From NCBI RefSeq assembly GCF_019249655.2, contig NZ_CP137557.1, positions 2,699,001-2,763,000 on the forward strand: a DNA stretch of 64,000 bases. Direction: 5' to 3'. The stretch is from Segatella copri. Its GTDB lineage: Bacteria > Bacteroidota > Bacteroidia > Bacteroidales > Bacteroidaceae. The notes under the pieces were generated by a model, which saw only the letters and a list, made by a program, of their open reading frames with translations, was not told the origin of the DNA and searched no databases. Positions 7,543 to 17,391 of the stretch are shown here, piece after piece (positions within the stretch are counted from its first letter, which is position 1; every line of letters starts with the position of its first letter). Both the position numbers and the translations under genes were made by a program.

Positions 7543-9141
7543 TTATTCCATATCTAAATTTCGAGGCGACGCTGGCTGTTCATCGCTCTTATCTGCCTCA
7601 TACATATTAAGCATTTTGAGCGTTGCCTTGATAGCAGCCTCCGTCTGGTCGGCATCCAAGCCTCGGGTGCGCCAGATGCGGTCGCCTTCACGCCAGGTAA
7701 TGACGGTCTGGACAAGGGCATCGGTACGACCACCGGGTGGGATGGTTACCTGATAGTTGTCGAGCTTAGGGAAGGTCTTGCCGAGCTTCACCTTATAGAT
7801 GTTGCGGAGGGCTTTTACGAAAGCATCATACTGACCATCGCCTGAGCTCTGGTCTTCATACTCCTTGCCATCGATTTCCACCTTAACACTTGCTATAGGC
7901 TTCAAACCATAAGAGGTTGAAACCATGTAACTTACCAGTTTCACCTTATCCTCCGGAGCGCCATGCTTCAGCACATCGCTCACGATGTATGGCAGATCGT
8001 CCTGGGTTACCAGCTCCTTGCGGTCGCCGAGTTCGGTGATTCGCTTGGTCACAGCCTTGGTCTGTTCCGGAGTCAGTTCCAATCCCAGTTCATTGAGGTT
8101 CTGGATGATGTTAGCCTTACCGGAATTCTTGCCCAATGCATACTCACGATGTCTGCCGAAACGCTCAGGCACCAGGTCGTTACAATAAAGCTTGTCCTTG
8201 TTGTCGCCATCGGCATGCACACCAGCTACCTGAGTGAAGACATTATCGCCCACCACAGGGGTATTTGGAGCCACGGCGATGCCGCTGTATCCTTCAACCA
8301 ATCGGGAAATATCGTTCAGGCGGTCTTCCTTGATATTGGTCTTTGCCCCAAACATATCCTTCAGAATCACCTGAACGCTCGCCAATGGTGCATTGCCGCA
8401 GCGTTCGCCCAAACCATTCACGGTAACGTGAAGACCCTTGGCGCCACTCAATACGGCAGCCAGCGAGTTGCTCACAGCCAAATCGTAGTCGTTGTGGGCA
8501 TGGAAATCGAATTGAGAATCCGGATAACGGCGAACCATCTGGCGCATATACTCCACACACTGCAATGGGTTCAGGATACCCAGAGTATCAGGAAGCAGGA
8601 AGCGCTTGATTGGCAGTTTCACCAGCTCGTCCATCATCATGAAGAGATAGTCACGGCTGTCGCGCATACCGCTCGACCAGTCCTCCAGATAGAGATTTAC
8701 GGTGAAATTCTTGCTCAAAGCATAATCGATGGTCTGCTTGATATGAGCGAGATGCTCCTCAGGCGACATCTTGAGCTGCTGGGTGCAGTGCTTATAGCTA
8801 CCCTTAGCCAAGAGGTTGATGACATGACCACCGCATTCGGCAATCCAATCCACGCTCTTGTTGTTATCCACGAATCCCAATACCTCAACGGAATCCAGTT
8901 TACCTATGGTCTTGGCATAACGGCAAATTCGAGCGACAGCATCCTTTTCGCCTTCCGACACACGTGCTGAAGCCACTTCAATGCGATCAACATTGATATC
9001 ATGCAACAGCATTCTTGCTATCATCAATTTCTCGTGAGGAAGGAAACTGACACCATTGGTCTGCTCGCCGTCACGCAGCGTGCAGTCCATGATCTCAATC
9101 TCCTTGATGCGGGAATTATCTCTCTTTGCGTTAACGTTCAT
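7543..9141 (-). CDS. Second LeuA-family synthase, probable (R)-citramalate synthase
   Basis: A 532-residue acyl-CoA condensing enzyme of the LeuA/CimA family. The catalytic barrel has [13 protein letters not shown] near residue 20, [12 protein letters not shown] for metal binding and [10 protein letters not shown]. The C-terminal regulatory (LeuA dimer) domain includes [24 protein letters not shown]. It differs clearly from the leuA product upstream (no [12 protein letters not shown], a Y in place of LG after HNDY). Because LeuC, LeuD and LeuB also serve the citramalate route to 2-oxobutyrate, a citramalate synthase for isoleucine fits here. A second isopropylmalate synthase or homocitrate synthase remains possible. 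Confidence 0.8.
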   Translation of the reverse strand: MNVNAKRDNSRIKEIEIMDCTLRDGEQTNGVSFLPHEKLMIARMLLHDINVDRIEVASARVSEGEKDAVARICRYAKTIGKLDSVEVLGFVDNNKSVDWIAECGGHVINLLAKGSYKHCTQQLKMSPEEHLAHIKQTIDYALSKNFTVNLYLEDWSSGMRDSRDYLFMMMDELVKLPIKRFLLPDTLGILNPLQCVEYMRQMVRRYPDSQFDFHAHNDYDLAVSNSLAAVLSGAKGLHVTVNGLGERCGNAPLASVQVILKDMFGAKTNIKEDRLNDISRLVEGYSGIAVAPNTPVVGDNVFTQVAGVHADGDNKDKLYCNDLVPERFGRHREYALGKNSGKANIIQNLNELGLELTPEQTKAVTKRITELGDRKELVTQDDLPYIVSDVLKHGAPEDKVKLVSYMVSTSYGLKPIASVKVEIDGKEYEDQSSGDGQYDAFVKALRNIYKVKLGKTFPKLDNYQVTIPPGGRTDALVQTVITWREGDRIWRTRGLDADQTEAAIKATLKMLNMYEADKSDEQPASPRNLDME

Positions 9142-9151
9142 AATTACTTGA

Positions 9152-9742
9152 TTACTTGTTCTTAGCTTCCCAAGCCTCTACCTTGTCACGGTTCTGAACG
9201 AGGAAGTCTACATCGTCCAAACCGTTCTCCAGACAGTGCTTCTTGTAGCCATTGATTTCGAAGTGCTCGCTCTTGCCAGTAGCAAGGTTGGTCACAGTCT
9301 GGTTAGGAAGATCTACCTTTACCTCTGTCTTGTGATCCTTGTCGATGCTCTCGAAGAGTTCCTTCAGGAATTCCTCGCTTACCACTACTGGCAATACGAG
9401 GTTGTTCAACTCGTTGTTCTTGTGGATATCAGCGAAGAAAGAGCTGATAACGACACGGAAACCTGCGCCTGCGATGGCCCAGGCAGCGTGCTCACGGGAA
9501 GAACCTGAACCGAAGTTCTTGCCAGCTACGAGGATGACGCCACTGTAAGAAGGGTCGTTCATCACGAAGTCTGGCTTTGGTGTTCCGTCGGCATTGTAGC
9601 GCCAGTCGCGGAAGAGGTTGTCGCCCATACCCTCTTTATCGATAGCCTTGAGGAAACGGGCTGGTATAATCTGGTCTGTATCTACATTCTCCAATGGAAG
9701 AGGAATGCAGCTTGATGTAATTACATTGAATTTCTGTTTCAT
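9152..9742 (-). CDS. leuD: 3-isopropylmalate dehydratase small subunit
   Basis: A 196-residue swivel-domain subunit of isopropylmalate isomerase. Signature segments are PLPLENVDTDQIIPARFLK near the start, NFGSGSSREHAAWAI in the middle and LPVVVSEEFL later. I chose the ATG at 9742 (MKQKFNVITS) because family members begin about there; an upstream in-frame ATG at 9769 would add nine residues. It follows leuC with 6-33 bp spacing and lies 10 bp before the next synthase gene. Confidence 0.93.
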   Translation of the reverse strand: MKQKFNVITSSCIPLPLENVDTDQIIPARFLKAIDKEGMGDNLFRDWRYNADGTPKPDFVMNDPSYSGVILVAGKNFGSGSSREHAAWAIAGAGFRVVISSFFADIHKNNELNNLVLPVVVSEEFLKELFESIDKDHKTEVKVDLPNQTVTNLATGKSEHFEINGYKKHCLENGLDDVDFLVQNRDKVEAWEAKNK

Positions 9743-9775
9743 TTCAGTTTTTCGTTTTACGTTGAACACTTAACA

Positions 9776-11170
9776 TTACATGAACTCTCTTGGGTCGGTA
9801 ATCTTACCAGTGATAGCGGCAGCTGCTGCTACGTATGGGCTGGCAAGGATGGTGCGGGAACCTGGTCCCTGACGACCCTCGAAGTTACGGTTGGATGTAC
9901 TTACAGAGTACTTGCCTGCAGGAATCTTATCATCGTTCATTGCCAGGCAGGCAGAGCATCCTGGCTGACGGATTTCGAAGCCGGCAGCCTCAACAATCTT
10001 ATCAATTCCCTCTTCACGTATTTGTTTATCAACCAGCCAAGAACCTGGTACAAGCCAAGCAGTTACACCCTCTGCCTTCTTCTTACCTTTAACCAATGAA
10101 GCAAAGGCACGGAAGTCTTCAATACGACCGTTGGTACATGCGCCCAGGAATACATAATCGATAGGATGACCCTCCAGTTTCTCGCCTGGCTGGAAGCCCA
10201 TGTAGTTGAGGCTCTTCTTGAAACCAGCCTGCTCTTCCTCAGGAATCTCATCAAGTGTTGGGATGCTTTCGGTGATGCCGATACCCATACCTGGGTTGGT
10301 ACCGTAGGTGATGCGTGGTTCGATATCCTTTGCCTCGAAAGTCAACTCCTTGTCGAATACAGCGTCATCGCCACTCTTCAAGGTCTTCCAGTAAGCCACA
10401 GCCTTGTCCCACTCTTCACCCTTAGGTGCATATTCACGACCCTTGATATACTCGAATGTTGTCTCATCAGGAGCTACGAAACCGCCACGGGCACCCATCT
10501 CGATGGAGAGGTTGCAGAGAGTCAAACGACCTTCCATTGACATATCCTTCACTACATCGCCACTGTACTCAACGAAGTAACCGGTAGCACCGGACGTAGT
10601 GAGCTGGCTCATCAAATAAAGAGCTACATCCTTGGCTGTAACACCCTTGCTGAGCTTGCCGTTGATACTGATGCGCATAGACTTTGGCTTGCTCTGGAGA
10701 ATACATTGTGAAGCCATCACCATCTCCACCTCAGAAGTACCGATACCGAAGGCAACGGCACCCATGGCACCATGGGTAGAAGTATGAGAGTCGCCGCAGA
10801 CGATGGTCATACCTGGAAGAGAAAGACCCTTCTCAGGACCTACCACATGGATGATACCATTGTCCTTGGTGTTCATGGCAAAGTGAGTTACGCCGAAATC
10901 AGCGGTGTTCTTTGCCAAGGTATCTACCTGCTTCTTTGAGATTGGATCCTCGATAGGCTTGTCCTGATCGTGGGTAGGAGTATTGTGGTCAGGCATACAG
11001 AAAATCTGGTCTGGACGGAACATCTTGAGTCCGCGTGCTCGCATACCAGCGAATGCCTGAGGTGATGTTACTTCGTGACAGTAGAGACGGTCGATGTAAA
11101 GCTGTGTAGGGCCGTCTTCTACAATCTGGACAACGTGCTTGTCCCAAATCTTGTCGAATAATGTATTCAT
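9776..11170 (-). CDS. leuC: 3-isopropylmalate dehydratase large subunit
   Basis: A 464-residue aconitase-family subunit carrying a 4Fe-4S cluster. Visible motifs are [32 protein letters not shown], and the cluster cysteines in FLGACTNGR and [11 protein letters not shown]. Length is normal. With LeuD it isomerises 2- to 3-isopropylmalate and would also isomerise citramalate. It lies 40 bp after leuA. Confidence 0.96.
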   Translation of the reverse strand: MNTLFDKIWDKHVVQIVEDGPTQLYIDRLYCHEVTSPQAFAGMRARGLKMFRPDQIFCMPDHNTPTHDQDKPIEDPISKKQVDTLAKNTADFGVTHFAMNTKDNGIIHVVGPEKGLSLPGMTIVCGDSHTSTHGAMGAVAFGIGTSEVEMVMASQCILQSKPKSMRISINGKLSKGVTAKDVALYLMSQLTTSGATGYFVEYSGDVVKDMSMEGRLTLCNLSIEMGARGGFVAPDETTFEYIKGREYAPKGEEWDKAVAYWKTLKSGDDAVFDKELTFEAKDIEPRITYGTNPGMGIGITESIPTLDEIPEEEQAGFKKSLNYMGFQPGEKLEGHPIDYVFLGACTNGRIEDFRAFASLVKGKKKAEGVTAWLVPGSWLVDKQIREEGIDKIVEAAGFEIRQPGCSACLAMNDDKIPAGKYSVSTSNRNFEGRQGPGSRTILASPYVAAAAAITGKITDPREFM

Positions 11171-11210
11171 AATATCCTGTTTATTATATATTTATCTGAA
11201 TTATACTTTA

Positions 11211-12722
11211 TCATACCTTGAACTTGTTGATACAGTCGATGTAAGCCTCTACGGAAGCTGTCACGATGTCGGTATCTGCACCGAAGCCATAATATACATG
11301 GCCATCGTACTCCACCTGCATGTGAACCTTACCCACATCGTCAGAACCCTTGTCGATAGCCTGGATGGTGAACTCCTTGAGGTTCATCTCCTTGGTGATG
11401 ACCTTCTTGAGGGCACGGATGGCAGCGTCCACAGGACCATTGCCAGATGATGCAGCCTCGAACTTCTGACCAGCGATGTTCAAGCCGATGCTGGCTACAC
11501 TCTTCACGCCCTTGCCGGTAGTTACCTGCAACCAGTCGAGCTGTACGCCATGCTTATCGGCAGAATCAGCACCAGCGAGCATCAATACATCCTCGTCGGT
11601 AACTTCCTTCTTCTTATCAGCCAACTGGAGGAACTTCTTGTAGATCTTGTCGAGCTTCTCCTCGTCCTCGATGTTCACGCCGTTTACGTGGAGGCGATAC
11701 TTCAATGCCGCACGACCCGAACGGGCTGTCAATACGATGGCGTTATCATCCAAGCCCACATCCTTAGGGTCGATGATTTCGTAAGTCTGAACATTCTTCA
11801 GCACGCCATCCTGGTGGATACCGGAAGAATGAGCGAAGGCATTGCGGCCCACGATAGCCTTGTTAGGCTGCACAGGCATGTTCATCAGACTGCTCACCAT
11901 GCGAGACATAGGAACAATCTTGGTGGTATTGATGTTGGTATCAATGTTGAGGTGCTTGTGGCACCTCAAGATCATAGCGATTTCTTCAAGCGAAGTATTA
12001 CCAGCACGCTCGCCGATACCATTCATGGTTACCTCTACCTGGCGTGCACCATTCAATACACCCTGCAGGGTATTTGCCGTAGCCATACCGAGGTCGTTGT
12101 GGCAGTGGGTAGATATGCGTGCATTCTCGATGCCATCCACATGATCCATCAGATACTTGATCTTGGCACCATACTCATCCGGCAAGCAATAGCCAGTGGT
12201 ATCAGGAATGTTGACCACCGTGGCACCTGCCTTGATGACAGCCTCAACCACGCGAGCCAGATACTCATTATCCGTACGACCCGCATCCTCAGCGTAGAAC
12301 TCCACATCCTCTACGTACTTCTTGGCATACTTGACGGCAGCCACGGCACGCTCGATGATTTCCTCGCGGGTAGAGTTGAACTTATATTTGATGTGGCTAT
12401 CGCTAGTACCGATGCCAGTATGGATTCTCTTGTGCTTGGCATACTTCAACGCCTCGGCAGCGCAATCAATATCCTTCTCCACTGCACGAGTCAACGCACA
12501 GATGGTTGGCCATGTAACCGCCTTGGAAATCTCCACCACCGAATTGAAGTCGCCCGGGCTTGAAATAGGGAAGCCCGCCTCAATGACATCAACGCCCAAC
12601 TGCTCCAGCGCCTTAGCCACCTGAATCTTCTCAACCGTGTTCAACTGACATCCTGGAACCTGCTCGCCATCGCGAAGGGTTGTGTCGAAAATAAATAATC
12701 TGTCACTCATATCTCTAATCAA
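11211..12722 (-). CDS. leuA: 2-isopropylmalate synthase
   Basis: A 503-residue first enzyme of leucine synthesis, condensing acetyl-CoA with 2-oxoisovalerate. The barrel opens with [16 protein letters not shown], has the metal site [14 protein letters not shown] and [14 protein letters not shown], and ends in a LeuA dimer regulatory domain with [14 protein letters not shown] and [17 protein letters not shown]. It is the first structural gene after the leader peptide and attenuator, so its expression should respond to branched-chain aminoacyl-tRNA supply. Confidence 0.96.
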   Translation of the reverse strand: MIRDMSDRLFIFDTTLRDGEQVPGCQLNTVEKIQVAKALEQLGVDVIEAGFPISSPGDFNSVVEISKAVTWPTICALTRAVEKDIDCAAEALKYAKHKRIHTGIGTSDSHIKYKFNSTREEIIERAVAAVKYAKKYVEDVEFYAEDAGRTDNEYLARVVEAVIKAGATVVNIPDTTGYCLPDEYGAKIKYLMDHVDGIENARISTHCHNDLGMATANTLQGVLNGARQVEVTMNGIGERAGNTSLEEIAMILRCHKHLNIDTNINTTKIVPMSRMVSSLMNMPVQPNKAIVGRNAFAHSSGIHQDGVLKNVQTYEIIDPKDVGLDDNAIVLTARSGRAALKYRLHVNGVNIEDEEKLDKIYKKFLQLADKKKEVTDEDVLMLAGADSADKHGVQLDWLQVTTGKGVKSVASIGLNIAGQKFEAASSGNGPVDAAIRALKKVITKEMNLKEFTIQAIDKGSDDVGKVHMQVEYDGHVYYGFGADTDIVTASVEAYIDCINKFKV

Positions 12723-12758
12723 TATTTTTATTATTCACCTTATTATATATATAAGAGC

Positions 12759-12800
12759 CGTGATATATATATATGTGATATATATATGTGATATATATAA
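12759..12800. repeat. GTGATATATATAT simple repeat
   Basis: Three tandem copies of GTGATATATATA-type sequence lie between the attenuator hairpin and leuA. This is low-complexity sequence with no other feature. Confidence 0.7.
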
Positions 12801-12803
12801 GAG

Positions 12804-12847
12804 AAAAAGCCTTTCTCACTCCCAGATACGGAAGTGTAGAAAGGCTT
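12804..12847 (-). terminator. Attenuator hairpin of the leu operon
   Basis: Read on the minus strand, AGCCTTTCT (12838-12846 as complement) pairs with AGAAAGGCT (12808-12816 as complement), extended inward by CACTTCC/GGGAGTG, and is followed by a T-run. It lies just after the leader-peptide stop and before leuA, the place of a classic amino-acid attenuator. Confidence 0.8.
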
Positions 12848-12867
12848 GATATATCCCCAGCATTGAA

Positions 12868-12957
12868 CTATACGCACACCTTATCACTTCCGCCTACATG
12901 CTGCAGTCGAAGTCGAATAATCATGATGCCTGTAATATTCAACGCTAATGCTCTCAT
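12868..12957 (-). CDS. Leu/Ile/Val-rich leader peptide of the leu operon
   Basis: A 29-residue reading frame beginning MRALALNITGIMIIRLRLQ and ending in VCV before TAG. It holds four Leu, four Ile and three Val codons, that is 11 of 29, and uses TTA, TTG, CTT and CTG for leucine. It starts about 37 bp after the operon's promoter and stops 21 bp before the attenuator stem. This is the pattern of a branched-chain amino-acid leader peptide whose translation speed decides termination. The role is inferred from composition and position. Confidence 0.8.
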   Translation of the reverse strand: MRALALNITGIMIIRLRLQHVGGSDKVCV

Positions 12958-12993
12958 ATCTTTTATATTTTTATGTTATACTTAATTCGCTTG

Positions 12994-13025
12994 CAAAGGT
13001 AATATATTTCTCTGATATACGCAAA
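12994..13025 (-). promoter_or_regulatory. leu operon promoter
   Basis: On the minus strand TTTG (13022-13025) and TACCTTTG (12994-13001) are 20 bp apart, an excellent Bacteroidetes promoter. The leader peptide begins 37 bp downstream. Confidence 0.8.
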
Positions 13026-13074
13026 CAATTTATCACTTTTTTAATAGAAAATCTTTCAAATTACCATAAAAATA

Positions 13075-13116
13075 CAAAAAACGGCTCATTTCCCAAAGAA
13101 ATGAGCCGTTTTTATA
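13075..13116. terminator. Bidirectional terminator after dnaB
   Basis: AAAAACGGCTCATTTC pairs with GAAATGAGCCGTTTTT around a loop CCAAA; A-tract and T-tract on both sides allow function on either strand. It lies 53 bp after the dnaB stop. Confidence 0.85.
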
Positions 13117-13168
13117 TGAGATTATTCCCTGAATGAGGGGTTTTCGTGTCAGTTTATTCCCTTTTCTG

Positions 13169-14722
13169 CTAGAAAGGTAACGGACCGTTAGGTGCAGGTG
13201 GCGGCAGAGGAGGCAAGGAACCTTCTGCTGCAGAACCGCTGCCAGAGGGTGCACCGGCAGCACCACCATTCATCTTGGAGCCCATGATTTCTCCACCCTC
13301 CTGCACCGGAGTATAGGAATCGGTAGGATCCTGGAATCGGGTGAACTCGCCACGGAAGTTGAGAAGCACATCGCCCGTGGCACCCTTACGGTGCTTGGCA
13401 ATGATGATCTGAGCCATGCCATGGAGGTCGTTACCCTTTTCGTCCTGATAGATGTGATAATATTCCGGACGGTGAACGAAGAGCACCATATCGGCATCCT
13501 GCTCGATGGCTCCGGATTCACGGAGGTCGCTCAACTGTGGTCGCTTTCCTTCGAGACCCTCGCGGTTCTCCACGTTACGTGACAACTGCGACAGAGCGAG
13601 CACCGGAATATTCAACTCCTTGGCAAGACCCTTGAGCGAACGGGAAATGGTGGAAACCTCCTCCTGGCGGCTACCAAACTTCATGCCGTTGGCATTCATC
13701 AGCTGCAGGTAGTCGATCATCAGAATCTTCACCCCCTTCTCGCGCACCAGTCGGCGAGCCTTTGTTCTCAATTCAAACACCGAGAGTCCAGGAGTATCAT
13801 CCACATAGATCGGCGCACCCGTGAGGGCACGTATTTTCTTGTCGAGACGCTCCCACTCAGCAGGGTCGAGCTGTCCGTTCAGAATCTTCTTACCCGAAAT
13901 CTCACAGACATTCGAGATAAGACGGTTGACCAGCTGGACGTTGTTCATCTCAAGAGAGAAGAAGCCGATAGGTACCCCATAGTCCACAGCCACATTCTTG
14001 GCGATGCTCAGCGCGAAGGAAGTCTTACCCATGGCAGGACGTCCGGCGATGATAACCAGGTCGGAAGGCTGCCATCCTGAAGTCATCTCATCCATCTGCT
14101 GGTATCCGGTAGGGATACCGGTGAGTCCACCCTTGTTCTGAGCGGCACGCTGCAGGATATCCACGGCATCCTTGATGACGGGGTCAATCTGGGTATAATC
14201 CTGCTTCATGTTGCCCTGTGACAGCTGGAAGAGTTCGCCCTCGGCATGCTGCATCAGTTCGTCAACATCCACGCCCTCGTCGTACGCCTGAGTCTCGATA
14301 TCGCCGGCATAGTGAATAAGCTGTCGCTGCAGATACTTCTGCGCCAGGATTCGGGCATGATACTCTACGTGGGCAGCCGAAGCTACTTGAGACGAAATCT
14401 CCATCAAGTAAGCCGCCCCTCCCACCTTCTGTATTTCGCCCATCTTGGTGAGTTCATCGATGATGGTCATGATATCCACCGGCCTCTCCTCCATGTTCAT
14501 GGTCTGGATGGCCTCGTATATCTTCTGGTGTCGCGGATCATAGAAAGTGGCAGGTTTCAGCACTTCTGACACCACCGAAAAGGCATCGGCATCAATAAGG
14601 AGCGAACCCAGCACCACCTTCTCCAACTCCACCGCCTGCGGCTGCAGGTGGGCGTAGTTGGTATCTATCTGAGTTTTATTCGTTCTATTATTACTTCTAT
14701 TACTATTGTTATCTGTCGGCAT
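13169..14722 (-). CDS. dnaB: Replicative DNA helicase
   Basis: A 517-residue hexameric RecA-fold helicase. The N-terminal DnaB domain (PQAVELEKVVLGSLLID) is followed by a linker and the C-terminal ATPase with Walker A GRPAMGKT at about 227-234, Walker B VKILMIDYLQLM and the arginine-containing SQLSRNVENR segment. The last 40 residues are a Gly/Ala/Pro-rich tail ending LPPPAPNGPLPF, which is presumably disordered. There is no intein. It is the last gene of a minus-strand run starting with the exonuclease at 20133. Confidence 0.96.
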   Translation of the reverse strand: MPTDNNSNRSNNRTNKTQIDTNYAHLQPQAVELEKVVLGSLLIDADAFSVVSEVLKPATFYDPRHQKIYEAIQTMNMEERPVDIMTIIDELTKMGEIQKVGGAAYLMEISSQVASAAHVEYHARILAQKYLQRQLIHYAGDIETQAYDEGVDVDELMQHAEGELFQLSQGNMKQDYTQIDPVIKDAVDILQRAAQNKGGLTGIPTGYQQMDEMTSGWQPSDLVIIAGRPAMGKTSFALSIAKNVAVDYGVPIGFFSLEMNNVQLVNRLISNVCEISGKKILNGQLDPAEWERLDKKIRALTGAPIYVDDTPGLSVFELRTKARRLVREKGVKILMIDYLQLMNANGMKFGSRQEEVSTISRSLKGLAKELNIPVLALSQLSRNVENREGLEGKRPQLSDLRESGAIEQDADMVLFVHRPEYYHIYQDEKGNDLHGMAQIIIAKHRKGATGDVLLNFRGEFTRFQDPTDSYTPVQEGGEIMGSKMNGGAAGAPSGSGSAAEGSLPPLPPPAPNGPLPF

Positions 14723-14759
14723 ATCAACCTCGATTCTATATTTTCAAGATAAATTATCT

Positions 14760-17363
14760 TTATTTTTTCTTCTTGTCATCAAATATTTCGCTTATGCCAT
14801 GAATCATGTTCTCGAAATCATGCACTGCATAGTTATACAGGAGCAGCGCATCTTCCCAGGAAACTCCATGCTCTTCAAGCCACTCGCGGTCATTTCTCAA
14901 CATCTCATCCAGTTTTCCAGTCGATCTCTTACATGTAGTAAGGATTCTGAGCATCTTGTCGAGAGCCATTTCAGGATTGCCCTCTACCATATAAACCAGA
15001 CAGTAGGAATAGCTATTGATGAATTCTGCTTCCTTGTCTTTCTGCATCATTTTCAGGAAAAGACCCATGGTAGAGGCAAATATCTGCTCCAAATTCTGGT
15101 TAGAACCAGTCCCCTCCATCATATTCGCAATATCCATCTCGTCAGCGAAATAGGCTCCAATGCGCTCCTTGGCTTTCAGGAAAGACTCTTCGGCATTTTC
15201 ACCTTTTCTTTTCAGCAGACAATAAGAGAGCATAGCAGAAACCAATTCCAGGTCTGGATAATGATATTCCAGATCGTAACCCAGCCCGATGGCATCCTCA
15301 TAATGCTTCGCCTTGAAGAGCATGTTCATCTTCTGTATTTTAAGTAATTTCTTGAAATCATCAGATAAGGAATCGCCCTTCTTGAGCAGCTCATCATAGA
15401 CCTCGAGATAAGGCTCAAGCATATTCAAATCATGATAGCAATCGGCCAACATGGAATAGGCTTTCTTCATGCCAGGCTGGATTTCCAACATCTTCTTGAA
15501 ATGAATCACTGCCATCATCAAATTCTTTTCGCCTTTCTTTTTCATCAAGGACCATCCTTTCATGTAATGGGTTTCCAGGTCGTTGGCTTCCATACCGTTC
15601 AGCAAAACCCCAACCATACTTGGCACCTCGAGACGGGTGGCATAACGGGCAGCAGCGAGACGATAACTATCAAAGAAAGGATACTGGAACACAGGCGAAG
15701 CAAGCACGGCGTAACCCGGAACTTCATCTTTATCGTCCTCAAACACATTGAAGAATTCGTCACGATTGAAGCAGAATCTGTAGAAACGAAGCAGATTGCG
15801 CAGGTATCTGGTGCGAATCATGCAAATTTCAGTTTCAGGATCATCTGGAGTCTCATCATCAGAATCATCTTCAGCCTCATCATCCTGCTCATCGCCATCT
15901 TCAGAATCACCCTCAAACGTCTCTTCATCTTCCAGTTCTTCGTCATCCTCAAACTCATCGTCATCATGCTTTGACATCTCTGGAACTTCAGGAATATCAT
16001 CAGGATGATTCAACATCAACACGGCAAGCGCATACGCATCGGCAGCACACGAACGATTGGCAGTGGTAGTGAACATTCTGTCGGTATCGTTCTTTGTGTC
16101 AATGGCAGCAGCCTCAGCAAGAATCGGCTGATTCTCATCGAATGGCAAGAACCAATTGGAAATCTCTTCAAAGAACGGATGGTCAGACAGCTTGTTAAAC
16201 TGACCCAAGAGAATATCCATGCCCTTTTCCATCATTTCCTGGGCATCGACATCCTCATCCATCTCTATATCAATTCTCTTGCCGTCATCCGACATACGGA
16301 CATTATCTGCCTCATCATCATCCTCGTTGCCGATGCCATCATCAGCCAGCAAATCCTTCAAATCATCATCAGCATGCTTAGCAATGCTGTGCTTCAAGGC
16401 ACCTATCATTCTATTGGAAATACGATCTCTGAAACTATCTGTATATTCCTGAGACAACATTTCACTCTTAAGGGTCATGGCAAGCTGCTTCTGAATCTCA
16501 AGAATCAGCTTTGGAAATTCTATTTCCAACTCTTCACGGTACTCCTTTTCGCAAACTCCCTTTGGCATGCGGGTTGAAGCCAAGAGTAAGCCTATCAAGG
16601 CACGCTGCTTCAGCTCTTCATCCTTAGCCTCTTCGAAAACAGTTTTCAGCAAATCAAACTTCTGGAAGCTGAATACCGTGGTACATGCCAAGGTGACGGC
16701 ACTAACCAGCAACTGGGAAGTGACGGCATCAACGGTTGGCGAAAGAATGAGATCACGATAGAGGCACCATGTTTCCCAACTCCAGTTACCCGAGGTTACA
16801 ATTGCAGCAAAGATAACGTGACGAATTTCATTAAGCTCTTCCTGCAACTCAATCTGACGCTGTTTGAGTTTCTCGTCGGTCTGGTTGGTATCGATATATA
16901 ACATCGCCATATCAGAAAGCTGAGATTCAAGGGTGCTCAGGAAATCTTTCTTGTCTATCTGATCACCCGTTTTCTTCAAATCCATAAAAACACCCGGCTT
17001 GGAACAACGGAAAGCAACCTCAAAATCACACAGATATTCATTAAATTCTCTCTGAATTCTACACAACTCTGCCGCTCTGCCTTCTGGAGTCTTGATATCC
17101 ATACCCGTGATACAAAAATCATGTTTCTTACCTTCTGCATGAAAAACAGCTTTGCCAGCCTCATGCTTCGTATAATCAATCCCCATTCCTTCGCATACCT
17201 GGGTTAACCATCCAAGCATATAAAAAATATCGCCATCTGAAACCGAAGCTTCAGGGATTTCCCTATTAAGAAAGGTAAGGGAGGCACATAAAGTGAGATA
17301 GTCGCCATGAGACAACTCCGAACGTGCCTCGGCTAAAGCCTGCTCTATTTTTTTTTCTTTCAT
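14760..17363 (-). CDS. Large acidic TPR-like protein, unknown function
   Basis: An 867-residue soluble protein, no signal peptide. The N-terminal two thirds is helical. Two very acidic stretches occur at about 340-375 and 470-510 (for example DDDEFEDDEELEDEE and EQDDEAEDDSDDE). The C-terminal part from about 610 looks like tetratricopeptide repeats (GEKNLMMAVIHFKKMLEIQPGMKKAYSMLAD in pieces). I do not recognise a named family. It lies 38 bp before dnaB and 29 bp after the lipoprotein gene, so may be in one transcript. Confidence 0.78.
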   Translation of the reverse strand: MKEKKIEQALAEARSELSHGDYLTLCASLTFLNREIPEASVSDGDIFYMLGWLTQVCEGMGIDYTKHEAGKAVFHAEGKKHDFCITGMDIKTPEGRAAELCRIQREFNEYLCDFEVAFRCSKPGVFMDLKKTGDQIDKKDFLSTLESQLSDMAMLYIDTNQTDEKLKQRQIELQEELNEIRHVIFAAIVTSGNWSWETWCLYRDLILSPTVDAVTSQLLVSAVTLACTTVFSFQKFDLLKTVFEEAKDEELKQRALIGLLLASTRMPKGVCEKEYREELEIEFPKLILEIQKQLAMTLKSEMLSQEYTDSFRDRISNRMIGALKHSIAKHADDDLKDLLADDGIGNEDDDEADNVRMSDDGKRIDIEMDEDVDAQEMMEKGMDILLGQFNKLSDHPFFEEISNWFLPFDENQPILAEAAAIDTKNDTDRMFTTTANRSCAADAYALAVLMLNHPDDIPEVPEMSKHDDDEFEDDEELEDEETFEGDSEDGDEQDDEAEDDSDDETPDDPETEICMIRTRYLRNLLRFYRFCFNRDEFFNVFEDDKDEVPGYAVLASPVFQYPFFDSYRLAAARYATRLEVPSMVGVLLNGMEANDLETHYMKGWSLMKKKGEKNLMMAVIHFKKMLEIQPGMKKAYSMLADCYHDLNMLEPYLEVYDELLKKGDSLSDDFKKLLKIQKMNMLFKAKHYEDAIGLGYDLEYHYPDLELVSAMLSYCLLKRKGENAEESFLKAKERIGAYFADEMDIANMMEGTGSNQNLEQIFASTMGLFLKMMQKDKEAEFINSYSYCLVYMVEGNPEMALDKMLRILTTCKRSTGKLDEMLRNDREWLEEHGVSWEDALLLYNYAVHDFENMIHGISEIFDDKKKK

Positions 17364-17391
17364 TGTTTCGTTAAAATTAATTATTTAAAGA

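Noticed and set aside
12788..12985. 65-codon plus-strand frame upstream of leuA
   Set aside because: It is the antisense of the leader peptide and attenuator, which give a better explanation.
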